Source of the DNA: Diospyros lotus
Lineage: Eukaryota > Streptophyta > Magnoliopsida > Ericales > Ebenaceae
NCBI RefSeq assembly: GCF_014633365.1
Contig: NC_068349.1
Span: 17,684,753-17,748,752 of the forward strand
Reading direction: 5' to 3'
Length of the DNA stretch: 64,000 nucleotides
Position 1 is the stretch's first letter. Every line of letters begins with the position of its first letter. Positions 1-12,790 of this stretch are shown in pieces. A program made the translations under genes and the position numbers. Under the pieces are notes generated by a model. The model saw only the letters and a list, made by a program, of their open reading frames with translations, had not been told where the DNA came from and ran no database searches.

Positions 1-2265
1 GAAGAGAGAGCTCTTCAGATAGTAAAACAATCTTCCAGGCAAGTTCTCCTTCTCGCACCACTCTTTTATGTTCATTTTGTTTTTCCATTCGAGAATTCTT
101 TTGTTCGTAAGAGTATGCAATTAGATGATCAATTGAAGCTATTCTTCTTCTTCTCTGTAAATATATTGTTCCTATATATATATATACATATATACACCCA
201 GTTATATATTCCCTTCTAATTTAGCATTGGATCATCCCAGATTTTCAATATTTTCAATTGGGATTGTTTTCCCCAATCTTCTTTTAGAATGGTGTAGCCA
301 TAAGTATTGCTTGTGTTATATATATATATGTATAAATCATTGCCTTCATAAGTGAGTTGTAGAATCATTTTGCAGTCATCCGAATAGGCAATGGCTTATC
401 CAAATGAGTCTTGGGAAGTCATGTGAGTAACATCTGGATGAGTGTGTGTCTCATCTGGATATATATATATATATATATATCAACTCATCCGAATGCTACG
501 CTCCAAAAATAGCCATATTCGGATAGATCACCGTGGCAGCAAACTTCAAGCCCAATTTTGACCTCTATTCAGCCCGAATTTCTGAAAACTAAAAATATGA
601 AAGTTGTAGATCTTTTTCTTGAATTTTCATATCATCTTGAATCATCTCAATCAGATTTCGAATGAGAGAGGTATGCCTAGAATACCAAACGCTGTTGAAC
701 TGTATAGTCACATTAGAATGTATTGCAATAGCAACAAAATTCAAGCCCAATTTTGACCTCCATTAAACCCGAATATCTGAAAACTCAAAACACAAAAGTT
801 GTAGATATTTTTCTTTTCTTTCCATAGAATCTTGAATCATCTCAATCGGAGTTCGAATGAGAGTGTTATGCCTAAAATACAAAACCTTATCGAAGCTGAA
901 TTTCTGAAACATGGTGCATCCGAATGACTTAGCCCATATCCGGATAGCCATCCGGATGCGCTACTGTTGCATCCGGATATCACCCACATACTTGACTTCG
1001 AACATCTGGATGTCTCACCTCATATCCAGATATCACTCTCAAAAACTCCCAAAGACATCCGAATATGCCTCCAACCATCTGGATATCACTCAATTCTCCT
1101 CCAACATATCCGAATAGGCCATAAACCATCCGAATGCACTTTCCCATATTCGAACATATATGATAAAATCTGAATACCCTATTTGATTTTTCCAAAATAC
1201 ATATCAATATCAATTTAACATAATTATTAAATGAATCATCGAAGATTATATGATGGGAAAAATAACATATTAAATCAATATTACTCTTCAATGGTGAATC
1301 AAGATTTAACCTTAAATATCATCTCTCAAAAATTATTTTTGTGTTATAATTTACATCTTGATCGTGGTAAATGTTATGATGTAAGATATGTTGAATTATC
1401 TAATGATGGTAAAATACCCGGTATGGGTAAATGGTGTTGAAATTATGAATATTGAGGAAACGAGAATTTAAATGCATGTGGTTGGCAAATGCATACATGA
1501 TGTATACACGTGCATGTTATATATATATAAATTTTGTGCACTTACTATTTTGCACAGAGGGAAAGGGTACCTTAGAGCATTTGGCACGAGACGAGATGGC
1601 TATAGCTCGATAGGTTGGCTCTATATTTATTTGTGAGATTTTGTTTATATGATACACTTGGCATGTGTTGATTGATGGCTTGCAAGCCTACGAGATTTGA
1701 TATTGATATTAAATTTATATGCACATTTTCATAGTGATATATGGTGGCATGATGCATTTAACTTGGAATTGATCAAGTCCTAAATTATGAATCTCGTATT
1801 TAACTGTTGAGTTCTTGATTACTCTTTGGTATTACTATATTCTTGGATTTTGTTCATTGTTTGTTGTTCCTCGAATTTGTTGAGCCTTGTTCCTCACTTG
1901 ATCTTCTTTGCCATTCTAGGTAAAGAAAAAACTATTATTGGGGGCGAGTCTAATGGGACTAAGGCCCAGGGATAGTGGTGTATAAAGACGCGTCCTAATT
2001 TCAAGATCCTGATTAGTATTTTGGTGAGGCTTGAGATGAAATGATTTCATTTTGTTAGTTAACATTAGAGCCTCTTATTTATTTTGAATGGCCTTCGAGC
2101 CCAAACTCATGAGATATTGGAAGTGTAACCGAACCTTAATTTAATTTCCGCTGCTAGTAATGAAATGAGTTGTTTGTGTTATTATGGTTTGTTCTATATC
2201 ATCTCTGTGATGACCTCATTTCGAATATCCTATGTAACGGGAATATTCGAGAGTGAGCTCTTACA
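1..2265 (+). mobile_element. 3' part of a long Ty3/gypsy-like LTR (5' part outside the window)
   Basis: The segment ends in GAGCTCTTACA at 2265, and peptide-cluster host sequence follows directly. Near its start it has a GGCAAGT motif, and near 1915 a TTCTAGGTAAAG stretch; similar blocks occur in the LTR at 21902 (around 22340 and 23815). The stretch at 238-290 matches 63389-63432, so this is the same family as the LTR that starts at 60736. No protein domain is visible. The small open frames inside it (for example 980-1291 and 1231-1440) have no recognisable motif and are probably chance. A Del/Tekay-type chromovirus LTR is the likeliest assignment by style, but that is inference. Confidence 0.6.
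380..1160. repeat. Cluster of dispersed palindromic words (ATCCGGAT type) inside the LTR
   Basis: About twenty irregularly spaced copies of CATCCGGATG and near variants (ATCCGAATG, CATCTGGATG, ATCCAGAT) occur here. The words are separated by unrelated AT-rich sequence, so this is not a classical tandem array. Many variants differ by C-to-T or G-to-A at the central CG, as expected from deamination of methylated cytosines. The same word clusters at 63480-63960. Function is unknown. Confidence 0.8.
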
Positions 2266-2755
2266 TATATAGGTCACTTTGATCTTTTACAAACAATTAT
2301 ATAAAAAATGATAAATTAGGCCACCCATTAAACATGTATATTTTCCCATCTAACTAATTGCTCTAGCTAGTTGTTTGATTGTTTAAGTTATGAGCTTTAA
2401 TTCTTTTTTTCTAAGAAAATTTCCAACCTAATGAATTTAGCAAGTATTCATTATTTATATATTTCTCATGGGAAATTGTCATTCTACATATTATAATTTT
2501 CATATAAAATCATCTCATTAATGACGTGGTAAGGGTAATTTCTATCAATATAATGATCATTTTAACAAATAGAAACTCATATGAAAGCATTTCTTATTTG
2601 GTGCATCTGAATTCCAACTTAATATATATTGAATCGACAATGTACACCAAAACCTATATATAGCTTATATTCTTACTTAGCTACTGAATTCTTTCATATC
2701 CACTTAAAAGTTGATAGAAAATTTTTATTATTCATTCTTTTGTTGCCTAATTACA
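2266..2755 (-). repeat. Peptide-cluster unit fragment A (type I upstream flank)
   Basis: This stretch aligns by eye, almost end to end, with 42915-43420, the sequence upstream of the first cysteine-rich peptide gene. Shared landmarks are TTGATCTTTTACAAACAA, ACTAATTGCTCTAGCTAG, TTTCTCATGGGAAATTG and CATATCCACTTAAAAGTT. The gene itself would lie to the left (minus strand), but the LTR at 1-2265 occupies that place, so no coding part is visible. The details at its right end match the type I copy at 43 kb better than the copies at 21 or 54 kb. Confidence 0.75.
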
Positions 2756-2770
2756 ACAATTAAATTTATT

Positions 2771-3511
2771 TGTCTTAGGGAATAGTTTGGCAAAGTCTAG
2801 GTAAGGGGTCAAGGTCTATAGCAACATAGGGGGGTCAATGGGTGTTAGGCTTGATCTGCTATCCAGGAGAGGTAGGAGGATGTAGGGAGTCTTTGGATGG
2901 CTTCTGAGAGTTTTCGAGGACCTTGCTTTCAAAGTGTCTTCGGCTGGGTAGTCTTTTACTGGATTCGAAGGGTCTTTGGATGGATGGCACTGAATGGGTC
3001 TACAAATAAGGAATAGTTAGAAGCCATGCGATGAGCTTCCCCACACAGGCCCTTCGATGTCTAAGTTAGATGATAATGTTATAGAGTAGAAGTATAAATG
3101 TATGTATGTATCTATGCAGTGATGTTCTAGAAGAGTGTCTTTGATTCGGGTCACTCAATGGGTAGTCTCCCGATGGGTTCAGGATGGACTAGGGTTAAAG
3201 TCTTCGGGTTTGAGTGTCCAAGAGAGGGAGAGAGATATCCATTTGTTATGTAGCAGGCGGGGATTTATAGGCATTGGTGGTAAGGTCCATGTGACACATG
3301 GCATGTTGATGTGTGCCTCAACTCTTTGAGGAAAAATGCTTCGAATGAGACTGGAGGGCCTGGAGGTACCTTCGGGGATGGAATGGCCTGAAGAGTATCC
3401 TCCGAAAAGGTTCTGGAGACTTCTCAAAGTAATTGGATGGTTTGGGCCCTAGAGACTCTTCAGATGAGTCATAGGCTTCTATGATGCTAAAAGTTAGGTT
3501 GTCCTGAAGAC
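2771..3511 (-). mobile_element. Tat-type LTR fragment, minus orientation
   Basis: Read on the minus strand, there is a TATA-like CCTATAAATCCCC near 3260-3275. Further downstream, around 3040-3065, comes CATCGAAGGGCCTGTG followed by a G-rich run. The same order (TATA box, then an ACTTAAGCATTGGAGGG-like motif, then a G-rich run) is seen in the Tat-type LTR at 17049-17170 and in the LTR pieces at 41566-41973 and 53680-54641. Neither end is clear. Open frames at 3135-3530 overlap each other on both strands and carry no domain. Confidence 0.5.
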
Positions 3512-6500
3512 TGTAACAACCCGTTCCCACATACGGGCGCCACCTGTGAATAATCGACCAGATTACTCACAAGACAAACCAACTATTGAAGGGTTGGACT
3601 ATGTTTCAATGGGAAACACCCTAAGTGGGCACTAGGTTTTGTCCTTCCCTTCGTTCCACTTGAGGAATTAGTCCCAAACCCAGACAAAGAAATACAGCAA
3701 AATGGGACCTGAAACCTAAGTGAGCTTCACCTTTCTTTAGCTTGCCTCACAACAAGCCAAGGGTGACCTAAGCACAAAGCTAGCACATCAAACATCCATT
3801 AAGTACTGGGGATTTATGAGAACATACCTTTCAATCCTTACCCGAATCAAAACTTGGCTCCACCAACTAATGCCATATACATCGAGCAATCTCACAAGCA
3901 CTTATCACCCTATGATGATTACAGCAACTAGATACATCAAGCATTCAACCACGTGAATACATACATGAAAAATGCATAACATACAACTCAGGTAACACTG
4001 CTAGTTACCACAATAGCCTCCCGACACTATCCCTACTCGCATCTGGACTTACATCATCTATAACATGAGGTAAAACCTCATGAGTCATAAAAACTTAGTA
4101 AGGGTGCAATGCATAAGTAAATGAAACATGAGAGAGCATGTAATGAATAATGCAATGCAAATGTGTAGTCTTCCATGCCTTCATATCCTCCATAGGTTAA
4201 GGCATCGACCAACCCTTCCCACCACTAGTCCTCCATATGGCCATAAGTACACTAGAACACAAATCATGCAAATGTTGACCACTACATGCAACTCATAAAC
4301 ACACTTACAATGCAAGCAAGACCACTACCTGTTAGATATAAGCCCTTAAGACCAGTTCTAGTGACACAATAGGGCTTAATCTTGTAATTCTTTAAACCTT
4401 ATTTAATGGCAAGTTTTATGTTTAATTTAATTTGCAATATGATTTGAATTGAACATATAAATATCCTTTAGTATAATAAGGAGTGGATACCATTCTTAAT
4501 TGTTAAGAATAATCGAGACGGATAATCCATAATACGTTATACTATAAATATGTTCCTGACCATAGAGTTCCTAATTTGGATAATTAGTAACTCGCAAAGG
4601 TCGGCGCATTGTCTTCCTCCTTGTTCGGTATAAGATACTGAAAGACAAGATTGGTGGGTCTCGTACCACTCTGTATAAGATACAGAAGGAAGACGAGTGG
4701 GTGCTCGTTATAGGAACGAGTTCACTGAATTGGACTGTTAATATTGAATCACATGGGTTTTATCTCACGGGTCAATGATTCAATATTAACTACGGATTTG
4801 CATTAGTATTTAGACCTGAGATGACATGGATATCTGTGTGTTGGTGAATTAGGATATCAACGATATTATATGGTTATCCTAATCAGGGATAGCAGTACGT
4901 ATCTATGTGCCTAGTTCAGTGACACACGAGGTATATGTGCATCAGACATGGAATCTATCACCTCGAGATATACGAGGAGGATGTCCTATGTGATCCAATA
5001 GTCACTTAACGATAAATCCTCGGCCGAGATAATATGATGACGGAATTTGGATTCCGTAGAGGGTGTGTCATATTAGTCAAGTGTGATTATTGGATTTGGT
5101 CATACGACGAGATCGAGAGATTTGACCTACTGACCGTGATCTCATATCTCATCAGGATATAGTATGATAGAGGGATTGTATTGCAGGGCACCGTAGTGTA
5201 AGGTTCACATTCCCGCTTCACATTAAATTGGGTAATCATGACATATTACTAGATGTCACTCATGTTTTACGAGAATTAATAATTGATTAATTCTCATTGC
5301 CAATTTAATTGTGAACCTAGAAAGTCCCACCCAATAGAAATCATTTTAAAAGAAAAAGGGGCAAATTTAGTAATTATGGAATTACTAAATTATAAATGCA
5401 ATTATTTAAGAAATAAGAATAATTAAATAAGTAATATGATTATTTATTTAATTATTAATTTGGATTGGGCTTTTTGCTAGCACCTAAAGCCCGGCCCAAT
5501 AACATTTAGGGTTTTAGGGTTTCTTGTCTATAAATATAACATTAAACCCAAAATCCGTTTAATCAATCCGTTGGATCAAAAACGGAAATTTTAGAGAAAA
5601 TTTCTGAGTCCCTTTTTCTCTCAAGTCTATTGAAGTCTTGACGATTTCGAGTGGACCAACTCGGCATCTCACATGAGGGAGATATCAGGCGGGTTATCAG
5701 CTACAAAATTAGATTTCGTATCGAGGTAACTTTTCGCTTTTGTGTCTTCAATTTAACCGTAAGATTTGAAAAACGTGATACCAATAAAATCAGATTTTAT
5801 TTTCCGCTGCGTATGATCAAATCATGTTTTCTAACACTACCTTGGGGTTATCCCTCACTTGGCTCAAAGCCTCTCCTGCCTCAACACGAACTCCAGCCTG
5901 AACCTTGAACTCTTCTAGGATCACCGCATTCCCGATCAAACCTAGATGCCACACAAACCCATTCACATCAGGCATTAATCCAGAGCCTATGATTTTGCCA
6001 CATACCGCAAAATCACTCATCAACACTACATCCAAACAACACTAACCACGGCATAAACCAACCATCAACAAACTTTCCAAACAACCCCAACCAAGGATTT
6101 AATCCAACTAATAATAATTCTTATCTCGCTTAATGCAAATAACTCAAAAAAATAATAATTTATTTACCTTGATCAATCCGAAGGAGAAATCGGGAAAACA
6201 CCTACCTAGCGTTGCCTCTTGAGCTACCACCTCACACCCAAATTTCTATTTTTGAGCCTCTAGCACGCTTCTCGAGTCCCAATTTAATTTTCAGAATTTT
6301 CTAAAATTTTTAGTTATTTTCCCCTAATTTTTCCATTTTTCCTTATTTCTTTTTCTTTTTTTTTCTTTTCCCGTTACCCCTCATCCATGGGGGCCATCCG
6401 CCCCTCACCCATGAGGGACAGCCTCCCCTCACCCATGGTGGCCAACCGTCCCTCACCCATCAATCCCCTCGTGAGGGTCACCCGTCCCTTACACACCAGC

Positions 6501-6560
6501 AGCCGCCCCTTCCAGAGCCCTCTCACCCACTGGGGGCCCAACTTCAGGTGCCTCCTCTTA
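3512..6560 (-). mobile_element. Ty3/gypsy-like LTR, minus orientation, interrupted by a copia-like solo LTR
   Basis: The plus strand begins TGTAACAACCCG at 3512, the reverse complement of a typical LTR end CGGGTTGTTACA. On the minus strand, a CAAGGTAAATA motif near 6160-6175 matches the position of the GGCAAGT motif in the other LTRs here. The inner interval 4330-5836 is a separate insertion. The far end is uncertain: sequence of this style runs through the repeated CCCCTCACCCATG words at 6375-6500 and merges with the broken gag start of the next element. The 72-codon frame at 5817-6035 has no recognisable domain. Confidence 0.5.
4330..5836. mobile_element. Copia-like solo LTR with perfect 5-bp target duplication
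   Basis: The element begins TGTTAGATATAAG and ends TTTTCTAACA, so its ends form the short inverted repeat TGTTAG/CTAACA. It is flanked on both sides by CTACC (4325-4329 and 5837-5841). Removing it rejoins the surrounding LTR. Its 1507 bp contain no gag or pol, so it is a solo LTR left by LTR-LTR recombination. The 85-codon frame at 5651-5908 runs across its edge and is not a gene. Confidence 0.9.
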
Positions 6561-6646
6561 CCGCCCCACATATTCTCTCGGGACCCTACTCAGGTATGCA
6601 GATCCCATCCATCGTACCTTGGGCTGAGTACGAAGCCCTGCGATAG

Positions 6647-9600
6647 CAACACGCTGAAGGAATACAAGCTCTAAGGGAAATGGCTGGTATTTTGCAAAGT
6701 CTGGTCCCCCACGGGACAATCCCAGCTGCATTGAGAAAGTTCATCCCGGAAATAGTTCCATCTCACAGGGCTCGTCAGGAGGTACCAGGGAACGACTCCT
6801 ATCGAGACGCAAGCCCTGAAACCCACATTCAACCTGTCCAAACTCGAAACAATCAACCAAGGCCTCCTTTAAGGGAAGATCACAGCCAAACATCTCCCCT
6901 TCGAGGAAATCATGGAGGAACTGATCATCGAAAGACAGAAAGACGAAGCCCACAACGAGGAAGATATTCGGAAACAGTAGCCAGCACTCCGATGGAAAGA
7001 GGTCGGGAGGCAAAACCCATAACCAAGCAAAATGATGGGCCTGAGGATAACCCTACTGCATTTAGTGCACGAGAGGCCGCCGATATGAAAAAGATGATTG
7101 AGCGGGTCCTACAACAGAATAAGTTATTACCTACCTCTGAGGAACAATCCAGAGGAAAGCTACCATTCGTGGCCGAGGTAATGGAGAAACCTTTGTCGAG
7201 GAAGTTCAAGATGCCTCAAATAAATCTTTATTCAGGAAAGGACGACCCGTACGATCACGTGCAAAATTATGAATCTTTAATGATGCTTCATGGATGGGAC
7301 GACGAGATAATGTGCAGGGCATTTCCTTTAACCCTAACTGGGCATGCTCGAGCCTGGTTTAACGGCTTACCCGAGGCATCTATCTCTTCATTCGGGCAGC
7401 TAAAAACAGAATTTATCAAAGCATTCATTATTAACAGTCAGAGAAAGAAGGATGCGACATATCTGCTTAGCATTCGACAAGGGAATAAAGAGACCCTACG
7501 GCACTACGTGGACAGATTTCAAAATGCCACACTTGAGATCTGTAATTTACCGATTGAAATGGCAGTGTCTGCCATGTTCCAAGGGACACGACTAACCCCT
7601 TTGCAAGAATCATTATCCCTGGACCCTCCGAAATCTCTGGCAGACCTTTTCGTCCGGGCTAACAGGTACATACTCCATGCGGAAATGATGAGAACGATAG
7701 GGGGAAGTGAAGACGGAGAAAGAAAGAGGAAAGAGCGAGATATTGAAGAAGGATCAAACCAGCAAAAAGAACGGACCAGGAGGTCGGATACAGTGGGGCC
7801 ACAATTCCATCATTACACTAGGCTCAATCAACCCCGATCAGCTATATTGGCGACAGTAGAGGGGTCTGGTCTCCTCCAACTTCCAAAAAAGGCAGATCGC
7901 CCCATGGGGAGAAATCAAGAAGAGTACTGCAGGTATCACCGAACTCGGGGACACTCTACCGATCAGTGTAGGGAGCTAAAAAATCAGATAGAAGCGCTCA
8001 TTCGTGAAGGGCACTTGCAAAGATATGTAAGGACTGAAGGTAGAAATGACAGAGACCGTCAAAGAAGGGAAGAAAGGCCCGAAGGTCAAGATAGACGAAA
8101 TTTACGGCAAAATGAAGGGATAAGGGATGACAGAATGGTGGCCCCCCCTGACAATGAGCCGACTCATCAAGCTATTCACGTTATCTCTGGGGGCGAGACC
8201 TTAGCTGGGAATACTTCTTCTTCTCGAAAGGCCTATGCCCGTCAGGCCTACCAAGTCAACTCTGTGATGGAGGTGAGAGAGGACGAGGAGCCGATCACGT
8301 TCACCCCTGCTGATAGAGGTGATATAATACTTCCACATGATGATCCAATGGTAATTTCTGCAGTTATCGCCAAACACCCTATCAGTAGAATTTTGGTGGA
8401 TAGCGGCAGCTCTGTTAACCTAATCTATTGGAATTGTTTCGAACAAATGAACATATCCCAAGACCGGTTGAGAAAAGTGTCCTCTCCCCTGTACAGCTTC
8501 ACTGGAGAACCTGTCTCGGTAGCAGGATCTGTTCAACTACCTATCACATTAGGCGCCGACCCTCAAAGTGTGACTCGACAGGCGAATTTCATGGTGGTCA
8601 AAGCCCCTTCTGCAGCATACAACATGATTTTAGGCCGACCGCTCCTCAATGATATGAGGGCTGTAGTGTCCTCTTGCTACTTATTAATGAAATTCCCCAC
8701 GCTCTCAGGAGTAGGGCAAGTTCGTGGAGATCAGAGGAAGGCAAGATCCTGTTATGTATCATCCACAAAAGGAAAAAAGGCAGAAGAGACTTTATCTATC
8801 GCTGAAAAAGCCATACACAAATCCCTGGAAGAAGAGACTGCTCGCAAGCCCCAACCAGTGGAAGAGTTAGAAGCAGTGCGATTAAGTGACACAGATCCCG
8901 AGAAGTTAGTGTATGTGGGCATGAAGCTTCAGAAACCAGTAAAAGAGGAAATCATGGGGTGCCTTAGAGAAAATTTGGATGTCTTTGCTTGGACACCAAG
9001 GGATATGCCAGGGATTAGTCCCGACGTGATATGTCACCATTTGAACGTGGATCCTCAGTTCAAGCCTGTTCGACAAAAAAAAAGGAATATCGCCCCTGAT
9101 AGGCTACCAACGTTAGAAGAAGAAATTGATAAGCTACTAAAGGCAGGTTTCATTCGAGAGGTGTTATATCCAGAGTGGTTGGCCAATGTGGTTATGATTA
9201 AAAAACCCAACGGAAAATGGCGCGTGTGTATAGACTTCACTGGCCTCAACAAGGCGTGTCCTAAGGATTCCTACCCATTACCTCGGATTGATCGTCTGGT
9301 GGATGAAACATCTGGGTATCATCTAATGAGCTTCTTAGATGCCTTCTCAAGGTATCATTAGATAATGATGTATCCTCCAGATCAGGAGAAAACATCATTC
9401 ATTACAGAAAAATGGACATATTGTTACCGAGTTATGCCATTCGGGCTCAAGAACGCGGGGGCCACTTATCAACGCATGGTGAATAAAGTCTTTAAGGAAT
9501 TATTGGGTGATACAATGGAAGCATATGTCGATGATATGATCGTGAAAAGTCGGGAGAAGGAATCGCATGTTAAAAAGCTAGCACGAGTGCTCGAAGTCTT

Positions 9601-12079
9601 TAGGCAATACAAAATGTGCCTAAACCCAGCAAAATGTGCATTTGGCGTTCAGTCTGGAAAATTCTTAGGATATATGATCACACAAAGGGGCATTGAGGCG
9701 AACCCCGAAAAGATACAAGCAATACTGGATATGGAACCCCCAACATCAATTAAGGAGGTGCAACGGCTGACAGGTCGAATGGTGACTCTTGGGCGTTTCC
9801 TCTCCAAATCGGCCGAAAGGGAACTCCCGTTTCTTCAGACATTAAGGACAGGGAAAAAATTTGAGTGGACGGAGCAATGCCAAAAGTCATTTGAGGCATT
9901 AAAAGAGTACTTGAAGGAAGTCCCTTTATTGACTCGACCTGAAACTGGGGAAATGTTATATCTGTACTTGGGTGTAAGTGACAAAGCAGTAAGTGCAGTA
10001 CTAATTAAAAAAGAAGGGCAGGTGGATCGACCAGTGTACTACGTCAGTAAGGTTCTACAAGGGCCGGAAACGAGTTATCCCTTCACAGAAAAGGTGGCAC
10101 TGGCCCTATTGAACGCCTCCAGAAAGTTGAGGCCATATTTCCAAGCTCACTCCATTAGCGTACTAACAGACCAACCATTACGGAGCATTTTACAAAAGCC
10201 TGAGTGTTCCGGTCGTCTCACCAAATGGTCCATTGAGTTGAGTGAATATGACATACAATATCATCCTAGGCAGGCTATAAAAGGGCAAGCATTGGCAAAC
10301 TTTATTGTCGAATGTACACCCTCCAAGGAGGCCAAGGAAAAGAGCATAACAGAGTGGTTACTGTTTGTTGATGGGGCTGCCAGTTCCCAAGGGAGTGGAG
10401 CGGGAATAGTGCTTATCCCACCAGAAGGAGAATCCCTTGAATACTCTCTAAGATTCGCTTTTCCAAGTTCGAATAATGTGGCCGAGTATGAGGCACTAAT
10501 CGCTGGTTTGAGGTTAGCCCGAAAACTTGAGGTAGCACAATTGATAGCCCACAGTGATTCTCAACTGATCGTTCAGCAATACTACGGGCAGTACGAGACT
10601 AGAGAGCCGGCCATGGGACAGTATCTCCAGAAAGTCAAGGCACTCGCACAGTTGTTCGAAAGTTTCTGGCTAGTACAGATCAACAGATCCCTTAATGGCC
10701 ATGCAGACGCTTTATCCAAATTAGCATCCACTAAAGAAACTACTGGTAGAACAGTATATGTGGAAGTCCTTCAACAACCAAGTATAGAAGAATCTGAAGT
10801 AGCATGTATTGAGAATAGTAACGACTGGAGAACCCCTTTCTACAAATATTTGACCACGGGAGAATTACCGGCAGACCCAAAAGAGGCTAAGAAAATTAAG
10901 TTTAGAGGAGCTCGTTTCACAATAATAGACGGGATGCTATACAAGCGAGCGCACACTATGCCACTCCTCAAATGCTTAGGCCCTCGGGAAACCAATTATG
11001 CTTTGACTGAGGTTCACAGTGGAGTATGCGGTGAGCATCTGGGAGGAAGGGCCCTTGCGGCCAAAATCCTAAGAACAGGCTTTTTCTGGCCCACATTACA
11101 ACATGATGCTCAAGCAAAGGTTAAAGAGTGTGATAAATGTCAGAGGCACGCCCCGATTCATTTTGCTCCGATATCGCAACTACAACCCACATTCCAGCCC
11201 ATTCCATTCGCTCAATGGGGCTTGGATATTCTCGGCCCATTTCCGCAAGCTACAGGGCAAAGGAAATTCCTTTTAGTGGCAACAAATTATTTTACCAAGT
11301 GGATTGAAGCCGAAGCCCTAGCCACCATCAGTGCGAGGAAAGTAGAGGCCATGGTATGGAAAGACATTGTATGTCGATTTGGAATCCCACGAGTCATTAA
11401 CACCGATCATGGAAAGCAGTTTGACTGTGATTCTTTCCGAAATTTTTGCAAAGGCTTGGACATTCAGCTAAGGATTTCTTCAGTAGCATATCCCCAAGCT
11501 AACGGACAAGCAGAAATCAGCAACAAAACAATTTTACATGGCTTGAAAACTCGGCTAGAAGGCGCAAAGGGAGCATGGGTGGATGAATTGCCTACCGTCT
11601 TGTGGGCCTACCGAACAACCAGTCGGGTCTCAACAGGTGAAACGCCTTTTAACCTGGTGTACGGAACAGAAGCTTTGATTCCTGTGGAAATCTCGTGCAG
11701 ATCACCCCGATTGGATGCTTTTGATAAATGTGACGGTTCGAAAAACTCTGATTCATTAAAAGAGAGTCTTGATCTCATCGAGGAACAGAGAGACAGGGCG
11801 GCGGTACGAATCGCTGCCTATCATAAAAGGGTTGCCAACTATTACAACTCTCGTGTAAGGAGCCGACCTCTCAAGAAGGGAGATTTGATCCTCAGAAAAT
11901 CAGCCATCACCAATGCACACCGAGAGGATGGAAAATTTCGAGCAAATTGGGAAGGGCCATACCGCATTTAAGAAATGATAGGTCCTAGTACCTGTATCCT
12001 CCAAACGCTCTAAGGTGAAACCATGGGTAAAACTTGGAGCACAAACCACCTGAAATTATATTCCTCTTCGGACATGTGA
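6647..12079 (+). pseudogene. Tat-type gag-pol polyprotein with in-frame stops
   Basis: A single frame runs through the interval but is broken by TAG at 6644-6646 (just upstream), TAG at 9359-9361 inside reverse transcriptase, TAA at 11969-11971 and TAA at 12011-12013. The longest pieces are 6680-9361 (893 codons) and 9365-11971 (868 codons). In the first piece: a gag domain around residues 190-300 (FPLTLTGHARAWFNGLPEA), a knuckle-like CRYHRTRGHSTDQC near 417, the aspartic protease motif LVDSGSS near 574, and the start of reverse transcriptase (SYPLPRID, SFLDAF). In the second: YVDDM near 55, a degenerate first RNase H, a second RNase H starting LFVDGAASS near 335 as in the Tat lineage, the integrase HHCC zinc region near 549-590, and the integrase D, D and E near 620, 680 and 715. 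The frame is otherwise intact, so decay looks modest. Confidence 0.9.
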
Positions 12080-12790
12080 CGCAATAATAATATGAACCCG
12101 AAGAGGGACCGTGGACGTACATTTTGCCGAACCACGTAAAATGCTTGTGTTTTCCCTTTCTTCATTATTCAAGGAAAATGAAAGAGAACGACCCGCTATG
12201 GGTCCCTTCTCGCACCAAAAAAAAAAAAAAAAGCCTTTTTTATTGCTTCCCCGCAGAGTAATAAGACAAGTCTTGCCCGGAGGTGAAAAAATCAAATGGC
12301 ATTAGCAAGCAAATTAATGTCCCGCTAGTAAGATATTCTACTAAGCCCGATAATAATACAAAAGGCCCTGCCACATAATACGCTATGAGAAAAGCACGGC
12401 TCAATAGGCCCGACGACTATGATAGCCGTCCTGCCTCAAAGCCAAGTGGCCCGGTCTAGCGAAGTGACAAATATGTCCACCGCAACCCCTCAACATTGAA
12501 ATCAAAAGGTTATCCCGCTAGCCTACTTAACTAGCCTGGCTCGATAACAGGAACAAGGAATGGCCAAAGGACCACTATGGGCTGAAGCGCCCATAGTCCA
12601 CCTTGTGGCATGAAGAGTCTAAAAACCCTAAGCTCGGAACTAGACTTTCGATGGGAGATAATAGTAAAAAATCAGCAAGCTGTAACTACTGTTTAAGAAA
12701 AAAGACGAATCTTATTCATACAAATAAAAGATACTTCACTCAACAGAGAAAAAACTACTACACTAAAAAAAAAAAAAAAGGGGGTCTATT
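12080..12790. other. Non-coding spacer between pol and the antisense gene
   Basis: This stretch contains poly-A tracts at about 12218-12232 and 12765-12779 and no open frame with a recognisable domain. It separates the 3' end of pol from the 3' end of the antisense gene, so the two genes converge here. Any transcript ends should lie in this interval. Confidence 0.6.

Noticed and set aside
380..1160. A CRISPR-like pattern of short repeats with unique spacers
   Set aside because: The repeats are 8-10 bp, imperfect and irregularly spaced, and the genome is a plant's; there is no cas gene.
5817..6035. A 72-codon minus-strand frame with VQAGVRVEAGEALSQV
   Set aside because: It looks protein-like at a glance but lies inside an LTR next to the inserted solo LTR, with no recognised domain.
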